Assembly: GCA_902790325.1 (NCBI GenBank)
Contig: CADARP010000001.1
Location: 124,001-188,000 of the forward strand
From: Oscillospiraceae bacterium
GTDB lineage: Bacteria > Bacillota > Clostridia > Oscillospirales > Acutalibacteraceae
Length of the DNA: 64,000 nt
Direction of reading: 5' to 3'
Below, in pieces: positions 61,938 to 64,000 of this stretch. Under the pieces are notes generated by a model. That model worked only from the letters and a program-made list of their open reading frames with translations, was not told the origin of the DNA and searched no databases. The first letter of the stretch is position 1. The number at the start of each line of letters is the position of its first letter. A program made the position numbers and the translations under genes.

Positions 61938-62024
61938 GCGGATGTGGCGGAATTGGCAGACGCGCTAGATTCAGGTTCTAGTGGTAGCAATACTGTGTGG
62001 GTTCAAGTCCCGTCATCCGCACCA
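61938..62024 (+). tRNA. tRNA-Leu (CAG)
   Basis: Class II tRNA with a long variable arm. It starts GCGGATG and ends CATCCGC-A-CCA with CCA encoded. The anticodon stem-loop CTAGATTCAGGTTCTAG gives anticodon CAG (Leu). The TGGTAGCAATACTG segment is the variable arm, and GGGTTCAAGTCCC is the T arm. Confidence 0.96.
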
Positions 62025-62030
62025 TGGTGG

Positions 62031-62075
62031 AGAACTATACTGACTCGATACTTGTTATAGTTTCAGTATAGTTCT
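62031..62075 (+). terminator. Long hairpin after tRNA-Leu (terminator-like)
   Basis: AGAACTATACTGA pairs perfectly with TCAGTATAGTTCT (13 pairs) around a 19-base loop, followed by TCATTTATTTT. It probably ends the tRNA transcript, although the T-run is interrupted and some readthrough into the protease gene is possible. Confidence 0.65.
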
Positions 62076-62100
62076 TCATTTATTTTAAGGAGGAAAAATG

Positions 62101-64000
62101 ATGAAAGGCCGAATCAAGAGGAACGTGACCGTTTTGCTGTCCGTGCTGATTGTGTTACAATGTGCCGGCGCCGCTCTTGCTGTTCCTGCAGCTGCAGACG
62201 TTTATTCCGGTACCGTCCTGGCGGCAGTCAACACAGATTGGACCAAATCCTACTCCGCAAAAACATTCGTCACCGATGCTGCAGTTGAACCGCAAAGTGC
62301 CGAAACGCAGTTAAACGGCGGCAGCCCGCAGGCAAAACCGACCGCTTGGGAGCTGCTTTGGGATCTGACGGTTCCGATGACATATGACGAGGCAGTCCGC
62401 GCACAGGCGGCGGAAGGCGGAGTGGTTGAAGCGCAGCTTTCGCGTAAACCGTATAAGGTCGGCGACACGCGCAGGATTCCCAAATATCCTGAGCTGCCGG
62501 ATAACTATGATACCATGACGATCAAAATGCTGTTTCAATGGCTGATTGATTATATGCGCAGTTCAAAACTGCAGCTGACTTGCGTGTATACAGATGACGT
62601 TTGTACCGTATGGATCGAAGATGAAAGCGCATGGAGCGATGAAAGCATTCGGGAAATCGGGAGTTTCGTCGGAACCGCGATCCCGCAGATGGAGGAATTG
62701 TTCGGTGACGCGCGCATTGATACGGACAACGACGGAAAGTTTGCGATTTTCATTCATTCCATGCCTCAGTCAGAGATTATCGTGGACAAACAGGGCGGTA
62801 CGGCGTTCGGATATTTCAGCCGTTTGGATCTGGTGGATTCGCGCGGGCGGATCGGAAACGTTCGCTTGAAGAATCAGTACGCGAGCTCTGTGGTCGGCGG
62901 CGCTTGTGCCGACTGTTTCCATGTCAATATGGTGTGCGACAATCTGGATCAGGCCAAGGATATCTTTGTGCATGAGTACCAGCACTACATTCACGAATGC
63001 TATAATTATGCGGGCAAGGATAATGCATCCTATCTGACTCCGGACGAATCATACATCGACGAAGGCTTTTCTTCGGCGGCGGAAGCAATCGTGTATCCGA
63101 CCGATTGGAGACAAGATGAGCTGATTTATTGTTTTAATGAATTGCAGGACGGTTTCTCGCTTGTCACTTGGGAAGATCATATGGCAAACTACGGACTTGT
63201 TTATCCGTTCTTCCAGTATATTCGTACGCGATATGCGTCCCTGACGGGTGACAAAAGCGAAAAGTATCCCGGGAAAGGCATTTACAAACGTGTGCTTGAG
63301 TCCAGAGACAGAAGCAACCAGGACAATACGTTTGGGATCATAGCAGATATTCTGTATCCTTCCGATCGGTATCCGGCGCTCCGAAACACGGAAGCGCGGT
63401 GTCGGCAGCTGATAACGGATTTCTGGCTCGCTGTTTTTTACAAAGATCCGCAGGGCGATCACGGTTTCAACGGAGAGGAATGGGCTGAGGCATTATACCT
63501 GCAATTTGAAACTCTCGATCAAGATGCGCATTCCGTTCGTAACGGTATGGCAAAGTTTTACAATCTGAATTACGGCGAGCGCGGGGAAGTCGAAATCCTT
63601 GACGCGGAAAACGGAATCCGTTTTGTCGCAATTGATGAACCTATGCGGTGCGTAACGCTGGATTTGAATGACGGAACCGGAAGCAGTAGAACGATCTCGG
63701 CGTTCGACACACGTTTTACGCTCCCGTCGCAGGTGAAGGAACCATTGTATCGTGAGGGGTTTGTTCTTGCGGGTTGGGCTCTGACCGCGGACGCAGGGAA
63801 TGCTGCGTATGCGCCCGGAGATACGGTCGTGGTGCACGATTCTCTGACGCTCTATGCTGTTTGGACGCCTGCGCTGCAAATCGATACCGGCGTTTCCTAC
63901 TCTTTCGATTTGCCTTCTGATGAAGAGATAACCGTTCAGTTTGTCCCGAACGAGGACGGCGTATACTATTTGGATTGCGACGAACCGTTCCATGCGGTCG
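62101..64000 (+). CDS. Secreted HExxH zinc protease with a Listeria-Bacteroides repeat, 3' partial
   Basis: The frame is open from ATG 62101 to the window end (633 residues so far), with AAGGAGG seven bases upstream; an adjacent ATG at 62098 is an alternative. Residues 1-33 are a signal peptide ending near AGAALAVPAAA. The zinc site is His291-Glu292-x-x-His295 (VHEYQHYIHE), and Glu321 in YIDEGFSSAAEA is the likely third ligand, as in gluzincins of the M30/hyicolysin-like type. Residues about 552-588 (GFVLAGWALTA...YAPGDTV...LTLYAVW) are a Flg_new/InlB-like repeat used for surface display or protein contacts. The C-terminus is missing. Confidence 0.8.
   Translation, partial: MKGRIKRNVTVLLSVLIVLQCAGAALAVPAAADVYSGTVLAAVNTDWTKSYSAKTFVTDAAVEPQSAETQLNGGSPQAKPTAWELLWDLTVPMTYDEAVRAQAAEGGVVEAQLSRKPYKVGDTRRIPKYPELPDNYDTMTIKMLFQWLIDYMRSSKLQLTCVYTDDVCTVWIEDESAWSDESIREIGSFVGTAIPQMEELFGDARIDTDNDGKFAIFIHSMPQSEIIVDKQGGTAFGYFSRLDLVDSRGRIGNVRLKNQYASSVVGGACADCFHVNMVCDNLDQAKDIFVHEYQHYIHECYNYAGKDNASYLTPDESYIDEGFSSAAEAIVYPTDWRQDELIYCFNELQDGFSLVTWEDHMANYGLVYPFFQYIRTRYASLTGDKSEKYPGKGIYKRVLESRDRSNQDNTFGIIADILYPSDRYPALRNTEARCRQLITDFWLAVFYKDPQGDHGFNGEEWAEALYLQFETLDQDAHSVRNGMAKFYNLNYGERGEVEILDAENGIRFVAIDEPMRCVTLDLNDGTGSSRTISAFDTRFTLPSQVKEPLYREGFVLAGWALTADAGNAAYAPGDTVVVHDSLTLYAVWTPALQIDTGVSYSFDLPSDEEITVQFVPNEDGVYYLDCDEPFHAV

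Noticed and set aside
1..64000. Search by eye for CRISPR arrays, insertion sequences, phage genes and origins
   Set aside because: No spaced direct repeats, transposase, integrase or DnaA-box cluster was found.

Overview
The window looks like chromosomal DNA of a Clostridia-type Firmicute. It has strong Shine-Dalgarno sites (AGGAGG type), frequent TTG and GTG starts, textbook sigma-A promoters with 17-bp spacers, lipoproteins with S/T/E-rich linkers, an ethanolamine locus of the Firmicute type (PduL, PduS-like and PduT-like genes, no EutJ or phosphotransacetylase Pta), and Firmicute housekeeping genes (pcrA, cysteine-containing L31, alr). Genus or family cannot be fixed from the sequence. Both ends are cut inside genes: pcrA at the left, a secreted zinc protease at the right. 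There are no insertion sequences, phage genes or CRISPR arrays.

Region 1 (1-3.5 kb): the C-terminal three quarters of helicase PcrA, then an exported LCAT-like alpha/beta hydrolase.

Region 2 (3.5-15.8 kb): one long bacterial microcompartment operon for ethanolamine, read from one promoter whose -10 box sits inside a 19-bp palindrome. It encodes reactivase EutA, ammonia-lyase EutBC, shell proteins EutL, EutM-like, EutN and a PduT-like trimer, acetaldehyde dehydrogenase EutE, adenosyltransferase EutT, phosphotransacylase PduL, a PduS-like cobalamin reductase and a clostridial Eut accessory protein. Two unknown lipoprotein genes are built into the operon. EutV/EutW, EutH, EutS, EutP, EutQ and an alcohol dehydrogenase are not seen.

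Region 3 (15.8-21.1 kb): rpmE, then a separate five-gene operon with its own promoter and terminator. It holds an SCP2-like protein, a class III aminotransferase of the glutamate-1-semialdehyde aminomutase type, a transketolase split into N and C subunits, and a second SCP2-like protein. I know of no described pathway with this set, and it is my main candidate for an undescribed system.

Region 4 (21.1-31.6 kb): membrane M28 peptidase, RlmL-type RNA methyltransferase, diacylglycerol kinase-like protein, aldo/keto reductase, GtrA-like protein, initiator tRNA-Met, alanine racemase, metallo-beta-lactamase-fold hydrolase, MATE transporter and a lipoprotein.

Region 5 (31.6-51.4 kb): carbohydrate and hydrolase genes. 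These include intracellular alpha-mannosidases GH38 and GH92, a DUF1508 protein, a xylose-isomerase-like TIM-barrel protein, a family I.5-like lipase, MtnN, and an operon holding a phosphoesterase, an aldolase fused to a DUF115/MptE-like domain, and a thiamine-diphosphate enzyme. A GH78 alpha-L-rhamnosidase, an SDR epimerase, an exported phosphoesterase, a pseudouridine synthase and an exported alpha/beta hydrolase follow.

Region 6 (51.5-61.8 kb, minus strand): a myo-inositol catabolic operon, iolC-B-D-E-A-G, then a class II aldolase, a second PfkB kinase, a YgjP-type metallopeptidase and a HAD phosphatase. A promoter and an inverted repeat precede iolC.

Region 7 (61.9 kb to end): tRNA-Leu(CAG) and the start of a secreted HExxH zinc protease with a Listeria-Bacteroides-type repeat.
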